A stretch of 64,000 nt of DNA, taken from Variovorax sp. Root411. GTDB taxonomy: Bacteria > Pseudomonadota > Gammaproteobacteria > Burkholderiales > Burkholderiaceae_C. Position numbers and translations under genes: made by a program. How positions within the stretch are numbered: the stretch's first letter is position 1; each line of letters starts with the position of its first letter. The notes under the pieces are model-generated. The model made no database searches. It saw nothing but the letters and a program-made list of their open reading frames with translations, and was not told where the DNA came from. Positions 26,169-35,634 of this stretch are shown one piece after another. Where the stretch lies: the NCBI RefSeq assembly GCF_001425205.1, contig NZ_LMDW01000017.1, forward strand, positions 42,244-106,243, given 5' to 3'.

Positions 26169-27491
26169 ATGAACGAGCAAAAACCAGCAAGCACGAACGA
26201 ACAGAATCCAGCGCCGCGTACGAGCCGGCGCATCTTCCTGGGTGGCATGGCTGCCATGCTGGGCGCACCCGCGGGCCGGGCCTTTGCGCAGACCACGGAG
26301 ACCATCGCCTACAACACCTTTCTCGACCCGGCCAACACCAAAGACCCGCGCGCGTCGGCTCAGACGCAGATGATCGCGGCCTTCGAGGCCAGCCAGCCGC
26401 GTGTGAAGGTGCGCGTGGTGGTGGACCCCGCAGGGCAAAACGGCGTACGCGCCGCACGCGCCAAGTCGGACAGCCCTGACGTCATCCGCGTGTCCACTCT
26501 CCAGATGCCCGAGTTCGTGTCCACCGGCTCGGTGCTGGCCATCGACGAGCTGATCGCGCGCGACAAGGTGGACACCACGGACTGGCTGATCGGCCTGGAC
26601 CAGACCCGCGTCGCCGGCAAGATCTGGGGCTTGCAGCAGGACTATCGCATCCCGATCTACGTCTACCGCAAGAGCAAGTTCGACGAGGGGAAAATTGCCA
26701 CGCCGCCGCGCACGTACGCAGAAGTGAGCGCGCTCGGCCCGCTGCTGACCAGGCAGAACCAGATGGCCTACGGCGTGCCCATTGGCCTGAGCGGCGGGAT
26801 CGGCGGCGCGCAGGCCTTCGTGGAGTTCATCGTGAGCTCCATCGTTGCGGGCAACAGCGACCCGTTCTTCGCGCCCAACGGCCGGGAGATCGGCTTCAGC
26901 GACAAGCGGCTGCTGCTGGCAGCCAGCATCGTCAAGGACCTGTTCCAGAAGAAGGCTGCGACTCCCGTCAGCCTGCAGTTCGCCTATAACGAATTGCAGG
27001 ATGGGATGCGTGCCGGCACGGTCGCATCCGCCACCTTCGGGTTGTACCGCTACCGTGGCCTGAAGGCCGCCGTGGCCGACGACCTGGCCTGGGCGCCGGC
27101 CCCTTCGGTGGAGCCCGACGACAAGCACGCGGTGTACGGCTTCCAGATGTGCATCAACCGCAATTCGCCACGCCAGGGCGGCGCGTGGGAGTTCGTCAAG
27201 TTCATGGCCAGCCCGGCAGCCCAGGCGATCGCCGCGCGAGGCGGCGAAGTGGTGGCGCGCGCCAGCGCTTACAAGGACCCCTACTTCAAGACGCCGGAAG
27301 CCGAAGACCAGTTGGGCTGGAAAGCGCTGGTGGAAAAACGCGGCCGCATGGTGAACTACTCCATCATCCAGTCAACCTTCAACCAGATCTGCGGCGAAGC
27401 CTTCCAGCGCATGATCCTCAAGGACCTCGCGCCTGCAGCCGTGGCGCTCGAGGTGCGCACCCGCTACACCGAAGCGCTGGCCAAAGCATGA
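26169..27491 (+). CDS. ABC transporter extracellular substrate-binding protein
   Basis: 440 residues of the family-1 (sugar) binding type. The N-terminus has a twin-arginine-like signal TSRRIFLGGMAAMLG, with a predicted cut near FAQ (residue ~40). It should capture substrate in the periplasm for the two permeases. Its ATGA stop overlaps the start of the dehydrogenase gene, so import and first oxidation are coupled in expression. Confidence 0.88.
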   Translation: MNEQKPASTNEQNPAPRTSRRIFLGGMAAMLGAPAGRAFAQTTETIAYNTFLDPANTKDPRASAQTQMIAAFEASQPRVKVRVVVDPAGQNGVRAARAKSDSPDVIRVSTLQMPEFVSTGSVLAIDELIARDKVDTTDWLIGLDQTRVAGKIWGLQQDYRIPIYVYRKSKFDEGKIATPPRTYAEVSALGPLLTRQNQMAYGVPIGLSGGIGGAQAFVEFIVSSIVAGNSDPFFAPNGREIGFSDKRLLLAASIVKDLFQKKAATPVSLQFAYNELQDGMRAGTVASATFGLYRYRGLKAAVADDLAWAPAPSVEPDDKHAVYGFQMCINRNSPRQGGAWEFVKFMASPAAQAIAARGGEVVARASAYKDPYFKTPEAEDQLGWKALVEKRGRMVNYSIIQSTFNQICGEAFQRMILKDLAPAAVALEVRTRYTEALAKA

Positions 27492-28345
27492 TGCCGCATG
27501 TCACAGGAACAACCCGACTCTATGGGTTGGTGGGCGATCCGCTGACGACAGCCAAGTCGCCCGAACTATTGAACCGGCTCTTTTTCGAACAGCGCGCAGA
27601 CGCGGTGTGCATCCCATTTGTGGTCAAGGACGATGACCTCCCCGCATTCGTCACCGGTGCACGGGCCTTGGGGAATCTCTCCGGCGTGCTGGTCACGATG
27701 CCCCATAAGCAACGGATGCTGGCCTTTGTCGACGAACTGGATCCGACGGCCCGGCAGGTCGGCGCACTCAACGTCATCCGTTGCGATAAGGATGGGCGCT
27801 GGGTCGGTGCCATCTTCGATGGGCTCGGTTGTGTGCTTGGCATGCAGTGGGAAGGCAATGACCCGGCGAACAAGTCCGTTCTTCTCGTCGGCGCCGGAGG
27901 TGCGGGAAGAGCCATCGCATTTGCAGTCGCTTCCGCGGGCGCCCGGACGTTGACCATCTTCGATGTCGACGAGCGCCGCGCCGCCGACCTCGCCGCCTCC
28001 GTCGCCGCCGCAACCGGTTGCATCACACGTGCGGGCTCATCCGATCCGCACGGGTTCGAGATCGTCATCAATGCCACGCCGCTGGGTATGCGCGCGAACG
28101 ATCCCATGCCGGTGGATCCCGAGCGGCTGGATCCCGGCAGTATCGTCGTAGACATCATCAATGCGCCCGAGCCGACGCCGCTTTGCCGCGCCGCCGATGC
28201 ACGCGGTTGCCGTACCCAAGGCGGACGCCCGATGCATGAAGGGCAGGCACTGCATGCCCTTCGTTTTCTTGGATTCGATTACCGCCCCGATGGGAAGTCA
28301 ATGCCAGGCGATGGCTTGCAATTTGCGAGAGGAGAACACCCATGA
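27488..28345 (+). CDS. Shikimate/quinate dehydrogenase-like oxidoreductase
   Basis: 285 residues, AroE fold. N-terminal GLVGDPLTTAKSP and the catalytic VTMPHK (Lys near 81) match the family; the NAD(P) site is GAGGAGRAIAF near 138-148, and INATPLGM follows. It is not the biosynthetic aroE by context: it lies between a sugar importer and a MocA oxidoreductase with ATGA overlaps on both sides, so a catabolic cyclitol, quinate or sugar-acid dehydrogenase is more likely. Confidence 0.88.
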   Translation: MMPHVTGTTRLYGLVGDPLTTAKSPELLNRLFFEQRADAVCIPFVVKDDDLPAFVTGARALGNLSGVLVTMPHKQRMLAFVDELDPTARQVGALNVIRCDKDGRWVGAIFDGLGCVLGMQWEGNDPANKSVLLVGAGGAGRAIAFAVASAGARTLTIFDVDERRAADLAASVAAATGCITRAGSSDPHGFEIVINATPLGMRANDPMPVDPERLDPGSIVVDIINAPEPTPLCRAADARGCRTQGGRPMHEGQALHALRFLGFDYRPDGKSMPGDGLQFARGEHP

Positions 28346-29361
28346 AAGTTGCATTGCTGGAGGCCAGTCATTGGCATGTCCCACTCTATCTCGATGCGCT
28401 CGAGGCGCCTGGGATCGAGGTGGTTGCCGTTTCTGATTCGGAGCAAGTGAAAGGGCAAGCGATCGCAACGCGATTCGGGAGTACGCTGTACTCGTCGCCC
28501 TATGAGCTGCTCGAGCGCGAGGAAGTCGATTTCGCGTTTGTGTTCGGTCGGCATTCCGAAATGCCGAAGCTCGCGGAAGCGGTGATCGCGCGGCGAATTC
28601 CATTTGCGCTGGAGAAGCCCTGCGGCGTCAACATGTCGCAGGTTACCCGGCTGCGGAAACTGACCGAGGAAGCCGATCTCTATTGCGCGGTACCGCTCAT
28701 CTTTCGCATGAGCGATCTGCTGAACGCACTCCACGGTGCCGAGGGCTGTGTCCCGTCGGACTTCAACTACATGTCCTTCCGGTTCATCGTAGGTCCGCCC
28801 GGTCGTTATGAAGCAGCGGGCGCGGGCTGGGCGCTCGATCCCGCGTTTTCAGGTGGCGGGTCCACGATCAATGTCGCGACGCACTTCATAGACTTCTTCA
28901 GATTGCTGACCGGCAAGGAGATCACGCGCGTCTCTGCCACCATGAACTCCCGGACGCACCGGGGGGCGGTTGAGGACTACTCGTTGCTGACGATGCAAAC
29001 CGAGGATGGCGTGATCGGACTCGTGGAGACCGGATACAGCTTTCCCAGCACTTCAGATGAACAGCGCGAATTCTCGTTCACCCTTTCGTCCGATCGCATG
29101 TACGCGAAATCGGGCCCCGATCGGATCGAGATCCGCGACCGAACCAATCTTGCCGCCGGCACCCGAAGCTTACGTCTCGGGCTGGAAACCGACGCCTACT
29201 ACCCGCTGTTCGTCAAGCGGGTGCTTTCTGAATGCCGCACGGGTGCAAAACCGATCGCGTCATTGCGCGATGCCGAGGCAATGATGCAGGTCATGGACGC
29301 GGCCTACGCTTCGGCTCGGCAAGGGGGTGCGCTCCAGACTCTTGCGCCGATTGCTGTGTGA
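28342..29361 (+). CDS. Gfo/Idh/MocA family oxidoreductase
   Basis: 339 residues. A Rossmann domain opens the protein (KVALLEASHWHVPLYLDAL, note the absence of the usual GxGxxG) and the EKP motif is present as LEKPCGVN. The C-terminal alpha/beta domain has GGGSTINVATHFIDFFR, where His is the expected catalytic residue. Members oxidise inositols, sugars or their derivatives with NAD(P). The missing glycine signature in the first turn is an oddity. It overlaps the dehydrogenase by ATGA. Confidence 0.85.
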   Translation: MKVALLEASHWHVPLYLDALEAPGIEVVAVSDSEQVKGQAIATRFGSTLYSSPYELLEREEVDFAFVFGRHSEMPKLAEAVIARRIPFALEKPCGVNMSQVTRLRKLTEEADLYCAVPLIFRMSDLLNALHGAEGCVPSDFNYMSFRFIVGPPGRYEAAGAGWALDPAFSGGGSTINVATHFIDFFRLLTGKEITRVSATMNSRTHRGAVEDYSLLTMQTEDGVIGLVETGYSFPSTSDEQREFSFTLSSDRMYAKSGPDRIEIRDRTNLAAGTRSLRLGLETDAYYPLFVKRVLSECRTGAKPIASLRDAEAMMQVMDAAYASARQGGALQTLAPIAV

Positions 29362-29442
29362 TCCGACCAACCGCCCATCGCCACCTACGCCAGCGCCGCG
29401 CATCTCGATAGCACTCGCTGACCAATCAACTGAAAGAATCCG

Positions 29443-29871
29443 ATGAACAAGACTGCGCGATACCAAGGCCCATTGCCGCTTGACCAGGCGAAATCCAAAT
29501 TTTCTCTCACCCCTCTCGAAGACAACCGCTTTCATCGGGATGGTCCCCGCGCCAATGTTGAGTACCGGGATCTCGGAATGGCGGATGCTTCGGGGGGCCG
29601 CATCAGCGCCAAGCACATCCGCGCTGTCCAGCCGTTCGGCAAGGAGACCGGTTGGCATTGGCACGACATGACGGCGCACTTCGTGTACGTGCTGAAAGGC
29701 TGGGTCGAATTCAGGTTCGACGGCATGCCGGAACCGGTGACCGTCGTTGCCGGCTCCTGCCTCAGTCAGCCCGCCGGAGTGGCGCACAACGTCATTCGCC
29801 AGTCTGACGACCTCGAGCTGATAGAGATCAACACGCCGGCGGACTATGTGACGGTCGAATGTTCTCCCTGA
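29443..29871 (+). CDS. Cupin domain protein
   Basis: 142 residues with the cupin motif 1 HWHDMTAHFVYVLKG and motif 2 SQPAGVAHNVI. The two His of HWH and the His of AHN would bind a metal. Small single-cupin proteins are sugar or keto-acid isomerases, or dioxygenase-like. It closes the importer operon. Confidence 0.85.
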   Translation: MNKTARYQGPLPLDQAKSKFSLTPLEDNRFHRDGPRANVEYRDLGMADASGGRISAKHIRAVQPFGKETGWHWHDMTAHFVYVLKGWVEFRFDGMPEPVTVVAGSCLSQPAGVAHNVIRQSDDLELIEINTPADYVTVECSP

Positions 29872-29916
29872 GCGGCCGCGGCGCGTCCTCGCCTCCACTC
29901 TCGGAGTTCGGAAAGA

Positions 29917-30030
29917 TCAGCTGCGTCGCAAGTCTTCGTGGCGCTCGAAGAGCGTCACCGCCCAGTCGATGAAGACACGCACCTTCGCACTGAGGTAGCG
30001 GTTTGGCGCGTAGATGACCGAGCCGGGGCA
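29917..30030 (-). pseudogene. C-terminal remnant of a LysR-type regulator
   Basis: On the minus strand a frame ending at TGA 29919-29917 reads GSVIYAPNRYLSAKVRVFID and continues WAVTLFERHEDL, which is the conserved C-terminus of LysR regulators (APNRxLSAKVRVFIDW). There is no matching upstream part; the sequence changes before 30040. It is a deletion scar between the cupin operon and the tannase gene. Confidence 0.7.
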
Positions 30031-30081
30031 ACACGAGTGCTCACGCACTCAGCGCAAGGTTGCTCCAACCATGCCGGACGA

Positions 30082-31722
30082 CTATGGAGCCGTGCACGTG
30101 AAACTTGATTCGGCGTCCGGATCGCCGCTTCCGTTGTACTTTGCGTATTGCGGGTACTTGCAAAGCGGGCGTTGCATGGCTTTGGTCCCCGGGGCTGCCA
30201 AGCTATTGGTCGCCACGATTTTCTTGCTCGAAGGCTTAACGTCCTTTTCGATCCAGTCGAACATGGGCCCGACCAGGTCGACCTTGTCAGCGCCTTGTCC
30301 AACACCGAGCCCGTTGGCGCAGTGATCCACGCCAGGCGCCTGGTAGTACTCGACAAACTGGTCCGCCGTGGCTTGGCCGCCGGCTGACGCGATCACCTTG
30401 TTGTAGTAGTCCGTGGTGTTATGCGGCGTGATCAACCAATCCGTCAGGCCATGCCAAAGCAGGAGCTTGCCCCCGTGCGCCCTGAACTGCGAGAGGTCCG
30501 GGTTCACCGCATCGATCAAGCCGACGAGATAGTCGAGACGCGATGTGTACTGCGCCGGGTCGATCTGCAGGGGATCCGCGGTCGCGCTCTGCGCAACGAA
30601 GTACTTCATGAAGTCGCCGCCAAGCAGCGTCGGACCGAGTCCACCCCAGGCTTGCAGAAGCGCCGGGTCGGCCGTTTCTCCTCCAAAGGGAAATCCCGGC
30701 CATGTGTAGCGGCCCCCTGCCACGCTGGTGGGCTCGTACATCGTCCTGGCCGATTCCAGCTGGGCATCCGTCAGGCACGAATCCGACTCGGCGCCAGTGC
30801 ACTTGAGCGCGGACAGGTTGAACGTGCAAAGGTCGGGCCGACCGATGACCTTGTCTTTGAGCCCGTCGAGTCCGTCGCACTGGTCCATCACGGCATTGGC
30901 AATGGTCTGAACCTTCGCCTTGCTCAAGGCTGCGCCGGGCTTGGCCAATTGCTTCAGCTGCTTCTGGTAGTAGAGGAACTGCGGCGTGTAGGCATTCGCA
31001 GGTGCGCGCGAAATGACACCGTCGAATGCGTCTGGATATCGCTGCGCCTGGATCAGGCCTTGGCGTCCACCGCCGGAGCAACCTTCGTACACCATCTTCG
31101 CGCTGGCGACTTCTGCGCTGCCCAGCCGGGCCTTCATGATCGCCTTTGCCGGAGGAAGCACCCGTGCCACCGCCATGTACGCGTAGTCGTTGAGCATGTC
31201 GGCATCCAGGGCGAAACTTCCCCCAAGGCTCGACCCGGTGTGCCCGTGGTTCGTCGCGATCGTGGCATAACCCCCTTCGGCCACGCCCGGGCTCAACGCG
31301 CTGGCGGTTATCACGCCATCGAATCCGCCGCCACCCATGAAGACGGTTCGATGGTTCCACACCGTTGGCATCCTGACTTCGAAGGCCAGATCCTTGGGCA
31401 TCTCGCCGCGTACGAGGCAGTTCTCGGGAACTGCTCCCGCGGTCGGAAAAAATTGCGCCTTGGCAACGACAGCGCCTTCGAAAGTCTGGCCCTGCAATTC
31501 CATGCATGCAGCTTCGGCCGACTTGGCCGCCACTGGCGCTGCGAACACCGCGGGCGCTGCTCCCGAAGAACCGCCGCCGCAACCAACCAACAAAAGGGAT
31601 GCCGCCAGCAAGAGCGCGGCTGCCTTCTTCAGAGGGCGTCCAGGGTCCGATTTGCTTGCACGACTTGCTGCTGCGGCGGCGGTCCCTGGCCAACCGCGAG
31701 AGGGCCTATCTAGATTGATCAT
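30082..31722 (-). CDS. Tannase/feruloyl esterase family lipoprotein
   Basis: 546 residues from ATG 31722 (GGAGA ahead). An Arg/Lys-rich start is followed by the hydrophobic stretch LLLAASLLLVGC, a lipobox with Cys near 48, so the protein should be lipid-anchored and face the periplasm or outside. The nucleophile motif GCSGGGRQG and the Asp/His of the C-terminal part (GVDHC) are the family's catalytic set, and the two Cys would link nucleophile and His regions. It hydrolyses aromatic esters such as galloyl, feruloyl or phthalate-type esters. It is the downstream end of a minus-strand catabolic set. Confidence 0.9.
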   Translation of the reverse strand: MINLDRPSRGWPGTAAAAASRASKSDPGRPLKKAAALLLAASLLLVGCGGGSSGAAPAVFAAPVAAKSAEAACMELQGQTFEGAVVAKAQFFPTAGAVPENCLVRGEMPKDLAFEVRMPTVWNHRTVFMGGGGFDGVITASALSPGVAEGGYATIATNHGHTGSSLGGSFALDADMLNDYAYMAVARVLPPAKAIMKARLGSAEVASAKMVYEGCSGGGRQGLIQAQRYPDAFDGVISRAPANAYTPQFLYYQKQLKQLAKPGAALSKAKVQTIANAVMDQCDGLDGLKDKVIGRPDLCTFNLSALKCTGAESDSCLTDAQLESARTMYEPTSVAGGRYTWPGFPFGGETADPALLQAWGGLGPTLLGGDFMKYFVAQSATADPLQIDPAQYTSRLDYLVGLIDAVNPDLSQFRAHGGKLLLWHGLTDWLITPHNTTDYYNKVIASAGGQATADQFVEYYQAPGVDHCANGLGVGQGADKVDLVGPMFDWIEKDVKPSSKKIVATNSLAAPGTKAMQRPLCKYPQYAKYNGSGDPDAESSFTCTAP

Positions 31723-31808
31723 TTCTGTCTCCAATAGCTCGTTTTAGGAATGGGCAGGCGCCTGCTTGCCCGAGCGAAACGGGTCACCCCTCGGGGCGTG
31801 ACCTCGAC

Positions 31809-32258
31809 TTAGAGTTCCGGACCGAACAAGACCCTGCCGTACGCGAGGACGCTGACCCGCCCATTCGCGTCCTTCATCGAACCCTCCAGTTCGAGAACGC
31901 TTCCGTTCTTCCGGCGGGCAGCGGCCGATGTGGATGTCACGACCCACGCCAGGGTCACCGTCTCGGTCGCCAATACGGGATACAGCAGATCGACCGAAAA
32001 GCTCGTGCCCAGGACGTGGCCCCGCTTGGCGAAGTGCGACCCGACCAGGCCCATCAGAAGTGACGTCGTGTGCGCCCCGCTCGCAATCAGCCCGCCGAAT
32101 CGCGTGCTGCGTGCGAACTCCGCATCGTGATGCAGCGGGTTCTCGTCCCCTGCGACCCGTGCGAACGTGCGAACCTGCTCGTCATCGAAGCGATGGACGC
32201 GCGAGAAGCAGTACCCAGCCTGGATCGCGGGGCCCACCGCCGGCATGCACTCAACCAT
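31809..32258 (-). CDS. MaoC-like dehydratase
   Basis: 149 residues from Met 32258, overlapping the ligase stop by 8 bases; an alternative Met lies at 32246. The hot-dog hydratase motif is seen in the stretch DDEQVRTFARVAGDENPLHH, with the Asp and His (GDENPLHHD) of the hydratase-2 signature and AHTTSLLMG. It hydrates enoyl-CoA thioesters, which fits the acyl-CoA ligase upstream. Confidence 0.85.
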   Translation of the reverse strand: MVECMPAVGPAIQAGYCFSRVHRFDDEQVRTFARVAGDENPLHHDAEFARSTRFGGLIASGAHTTSLLMGLVGSHFAKRGHVLGTSFSVDLLYPVLATETVTLAWVVTSTSAAARRKNGSVLELEGSMKDANGRVSVLAYGRVLFGPEL

Positions 32259-33903
32259 GAGTTGCCAACCTGGTGATGGCTTCCGTGCTTCCCGCTTCCT
32301 GGCGCAACCGGAACTTCTGGATTTTTCCGGTGGCGGTCTTGGGAAGGCTTGTGAACACCACACGGCGCGGACATTTGAAATGGGCCAGGCGTTCCCGGCA
32401 GAACTTCAATATCTCCCCTTCGGTCGGTGCTGCAACGCCAGCTCGCAGTTCAATGAAGACGCAAGGGACTTCGCCCCACTTCGGGTCTGGCTGAGCGACC
32501 ACGGCGGCGTGCAGCACCGCCGGATGTCCGTGAATCACGTCCTCGACTTCGACGGACGAGATGTTCTCTCCGCCCGAAATGATCACGTCCTTTGAACGGT
32601 CGGTGATCTGGGCATAGCCGTTCTCATGAAGCACGGCGACATCGCCGGTACGGAACCAGCCGCCCGCGAGTGCCTTGCGCGTGGCCGCTTCGTTCTTGAA
32701 GTAGCCCATCATCACCGTGTTTCCGCGCAACATCAGTTCACCGACGGTCTTGCCGTCCCGAGGAACAGGATCGAGCGTGTCCGCGTCGCCGACCATGAGG
32801 CCTTCGAACATGGCGGCCCTCGCGCCCTGCCTCACCCTGAGCTTGCCTTGATCGGTCGGCGAGAGGTCGTCCCACCCGTCCTGCCAGACGCAGCTCACCG
32901 GCGTGCCGGACACCTCGGTGATGCCGAAGACATGCTCCACGTCGAAGCCCATGGCCAACACCGCGTCCAGCACGGCGATCGGCGGAGGCGATCCGGCGGT
33001 CAGTACGCGCACCGGCCGGCTCAACCTGGTGTGCCGCGCAGAGTCCGCCAGCATGGCCATGACGATCGGCGCAGCACAGAGATGATCGACCTGGTGCACG
33101 TCGATCGCCTGCAGCACCGCTTCGGCGGACACCCGGCGCAGGCAGACATGCGTACCGGCTGCTGCCGTGATCGCCCATGTGAAGCACCACCCGTTCGCAT
33201 GGAACATGGGCAGCGTCCACAGATATCGCGGCGCCCGCGGAACGGCCCAGTTCGTGTTCTGGAGCAGGCTCATCAGGTAAGTGCCACGGTGGCTGACGAC
33301 CACACCCTTGGGATCGCCCGTCGTGCCCGAGGTGTAGTTCAGGGCGATGGGCTGCCACTCGTCAGACGGCCAGCGGCCCGCGAAATCCGGATCGCCACTT
33401 GCGAGCAGCGATTCGTAGTCGGCCTCGCCGATGCGCTCGCCTGGCGGCGCCAGATGATCTTCGATATCGATCACCGAAGGCGGATGGTCGAGCTTCTTCA
33501 GCGCCGCGGCCACGACTGCGGAGAACTCGCGATCGACCAGCAGCAGCCTGCACTCGCCGTGCCGCAGGATGAACGCGATTCCCTCCGCGTCCAATCGGTG
33601 ATTGATGGCGTTGAGAACTGCACCTGCCAGCGGCACGCCGAAATGCGCTTCCAGCATGGCCGGTGTATTGGGCGCGAGGACGGAGACGGTGTCGCCCGGC
33701 TCGATGCCTCGCGCGACGAGTGCCGACGCAAGGCGATAGCAGCGCTCGCGTGTCTGCTCCCACGTTCGCGTCAGATCGCCATGCACTACCGCCACGCGCT
33801 TCGGATGCACGAGGGCGGCCCGATCCAGGAAGCCAAGCGGCGTCAGTGGCACATGGTTCGCTTCGCAGCGGTCAAGGCCCGTTCCGTAGGATTTCGCGCT
33901 CAT
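32251..33903 (-). CDS. Acyl-CoA synthetase (AMP-binding)
   Basis: 550 residues from ATG 33903. Phosphate-binding motif YTSGTTGDPKGV, the GITEVSG adenylation core, GWFRTGD and the C-terminal SGGENISSVEVE and TGKIQKF (catalytic Lys) are all present. It activates a medium-chain or aryl-propionate-type acid; similar proteins include AlkK and 3-methylmercaptopropionyl-CoA ligase. Its ATG overlaps the nitroreductase stop (ATGA) and its stop overlaps the MaoC start. Confidence 0.92.
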   Translation of the reverse strand: MSAKSYGTGLDRCEANHVPLTPLGFLDRAALVHPKRVAVVHGDLTRTWEQTRERCYRLASALVARGIEPGDTVSVLAPNTPAMLEAHFGVPLAGAVLNAINHRLDAEGIAFILRHGECRLLLVDREFSAVVAAALKKLDHPPSVIDIEDHLAPPGERIGEADYESLLASGDPDFAGRWPSDEWQPIALNYTSGTTGDPKGVVVSHRGTYLMSLLQNTNWAVPRAPRYLWTLPMFHANGWCFTWAITAAAGTHVCLRRVSAEAVLQAIDVHQVDHLCAAPIVMAMLADSARHTRLSRPVRVLTAGSPPPIAVLDAVLAMGFDVEHVFGITEVSGTPVSCVWQDGWDDLSPTDQGKLRVRQGARAAMFEGLMVGDADTLDPVPRDGKTVGELMLRGNTVMMGYFKNEAATRKALAGGWFRTGDVAVLHENGYAQITDRSKDVIISGGENISSVEVEDVIHGHPAVLHAAVVAQPDPKWGEVPCVFIELRAGVAAPTEGEILKFCRERLAHFKCPRRVVFTSLPKTATGKIQKFRLRQEAGSTEAITRLATHG

Positions 33904-34640
33904 GGTCTTGTCTCCTTGGCAGTGTGGTGAAACGTCGTGAAGGTCGACACGGGCTCGCGCTCGGTGACGAGCGAGTTCTCGATGGAAGCAGGGTCGGCAT
34001 AGCCAAGGCTCATGCCGCACACGAGCATCTGCCCCACGGGAATCTCCAGGAAGTCGGCGATCTGGCGGTGAAACTTGAGGAAGGCTGCCTGGGGGCAGGT
34101 GTGAAAATTCCGCGCCCTCGCAGCGATCATCACGCTCTGCAGGAACATGCCGTAGTCCAGCAGGCTTCCTTCCGCGAGTTCACGATTCACGGTGAAGAAG
34201 AGCCCGACGGGAGCGTCAAAGAAACGATAGTTGCGTCCATGCTGCTTGTGCATGCGCTCCTTGTCGCCCTTGCCTATCCCCAACAGGCCATACAGGTCCC
34301 ACCCAACTTTTCGGCGCCGTTCGAGATACGGGGAAAACCATTCGCGCGGGTAGTAGTCGTAGGGCTCCTGAAGGTCCTGCGAACCTTCCGGGTCGTCATC
34401 GAGCTCGGCCAGTGCCGCGGACAGCTTCGCCTTCGCCTCGCCGGTCAACACATGCACGCGCCACGGCTGCATGTTCATGCCGGAGGCGCTGTAGCGCGCC
34501 GTCGAAAGAATGGCTTCGACTTCCTCGGAAGGCACGGGCGTGGGCAAGAAAGCTCGCACGCTGCGTCGGCTGGAGATGGCCCAATCCACGGCTTCTCGCA
34601 GGACTTCTGCGCTCAATGCGGGCGCGGTCACTCGGTTCAT
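33900..34640 (-). CDS. Nitroreductase family protein
   Basis: 246 residues from ATG 34640. FMN-binding pattern SSRRSVRAFLPTPVP, SASGMNMQPWRVHV and the C-terminal VGQMLVCGMSLGYAD. Members reduce nitro groups, quinones or enones with NAD(P)H and FMN. It is the gene upstream of the ligase in a coupled operon, so it probably acts on a side-chain double bond or nitro/halo substituent of the acid. Confidence 0.88.
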   Translation of the reverse strand: MNRVTAPALSAEVLREAVDWAISSRRSVRAFLPTPVPSEEVEAILSTARYSASGMNMQPWRVHVLTGEAKAKLSAALAELDDDPEGSQDLQEPYDYYPREWFSPYLERRRKVGWDLYGLLGIGKGDKERMHKQHGRNYRFFDAPVGLFFTVNRELAEGSLLDYGMFLQSVMIAARARNFHTCPQAAFLKFHRQIADFLEIPVGQMLVCGMSLGYADPASIENSLVTEREPVSTFTTFHHTAKETRP

Positions 34641-34704
34641 TCGAAAAATCCTTCTCTTCTCATATCTTCTATGCCGCGCGTCAGGGGCAAGGCGTACTCG
34701 GTGA

Positions 34705-35472
34705 TTACTTGGGAGCCATCCGGATCGCACCGTCAAGTCGAATCACTTCGCCGTTGAGGTACTGGTTTTCAATGATGTGCAGCACCAGGCTCGCGAACTC
34801 GTCCGGACGACCCAATCGCGGAGGAAAAGGCACCATCTGTCCCAGCGCTTGCTGCACCTCGGCCGGCATGGCCGAAAGCATCGGCGTTTCCATGATTCCC
34901 GGTGCCACGGCCACGACCCGAATGCCCACGCGCGAGAGTTCTCTTGCAACAGGCAAGGTCATGGCGGCGATGCCTCCTTTGGAGGCGGCGTATCCCGCCT
35001 GGCCAATCTGGCCATCGAAGGCGGCAACCGACGCCGTGTTGACGATCACACCGCGCTCGCCGTCTTCTGCGGCGCGGTTTTTCGCGATCTCCGCGGCCGC
35101 CAGCCGCAGAACATTGAAGGTGCCGACAAGATTGATCTGGATCGTGCGCGCGAAGGCATCCAGATCATGCGGACGTTCGCGCCCCAACACCTTCTCTGCG
35201 GGCGCAACCCCGGCACAGTTGACGGCGCCGTGGAGGTCGCCGAAGGCTTCGCGGAAAAGCCGCAGCGCATTCTCGACATCGGCCGCGGACGTGACGTCGG
35301 CCCGGACTGCAATGGACCGGTCTCCCAGCTCATCGCAAAGGGCTTGCGCTGCGGCAATGTCCCGGTCCAAAAGAAGGACGGAAGCTCCCGCCCTCACCAG
35401 GCGCCGAGCCGTCGCGGCGCCCAGGCCGGAACCTGCACCCGTGATGACGAAACCACGATCTCTTGCTTGCAT
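34705..35472 (-). CDS. SDR family oxidoreductase (3-hydroxyacyl-CoA dehydrogenase type)
   Basis: 255 residues from Met 35472 (AAGGAG ahead). TGAGSGLG is at 11-18, NCAG at 85-88 and the catalytic Tyr161-x3-Lys165 (YAASK). The Asp after the second strand (LLLDRD) indicates NAD. The sequence resembles type-2 3-hydroxyacyl-CoA dehydrogenase, which fits the MaoC hydratase and ligase downstream. Confidence 0.9.
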   Translation of the reverse strand: MQARDRGFVITGAGSGLGAATARRLVRAGASVLLLDRDIAAAQALCDELGDRSIAVRADVTSAADVENALRLFREAFGDLHGAVNCAGVAPAEKVLGRERPHDLDAFARTIQINLVGTFNVLRLAAAEIAKNRAAEDGERGVIVNTASVAAFDGQIGQAGYAASKGGIAAMTLPVARELSRVGIRVVAVAPGIMETPMLSAMPAEVQQALGQMVPFPPRLGRPDEFASLVLHIIENQYLNGEVIRLDGAIRMAPK

Positions 35473-35634
35473 TCTTGTCTCCTTCGCGCTCGCCCACCTG
35501 GAACGCGCCATGTTGCTTCACTCTATCCACCGTGCGCCTTCGCGGCCATGTCCGATCACGTCAGTACCGTGGGGCGTACGGACACCCGTCGGGGCCAGGC
35601 GATACCGCCCTCCTTCGATGCGGGCTTTTGCCTG

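Noticed and set aside
30421..31713. 430-residue open frame antisense to the tannase gene
   Set aside because: Shadow of the tannase-family coding sequence, which has lipobox and catalytic motifs in its own frame.
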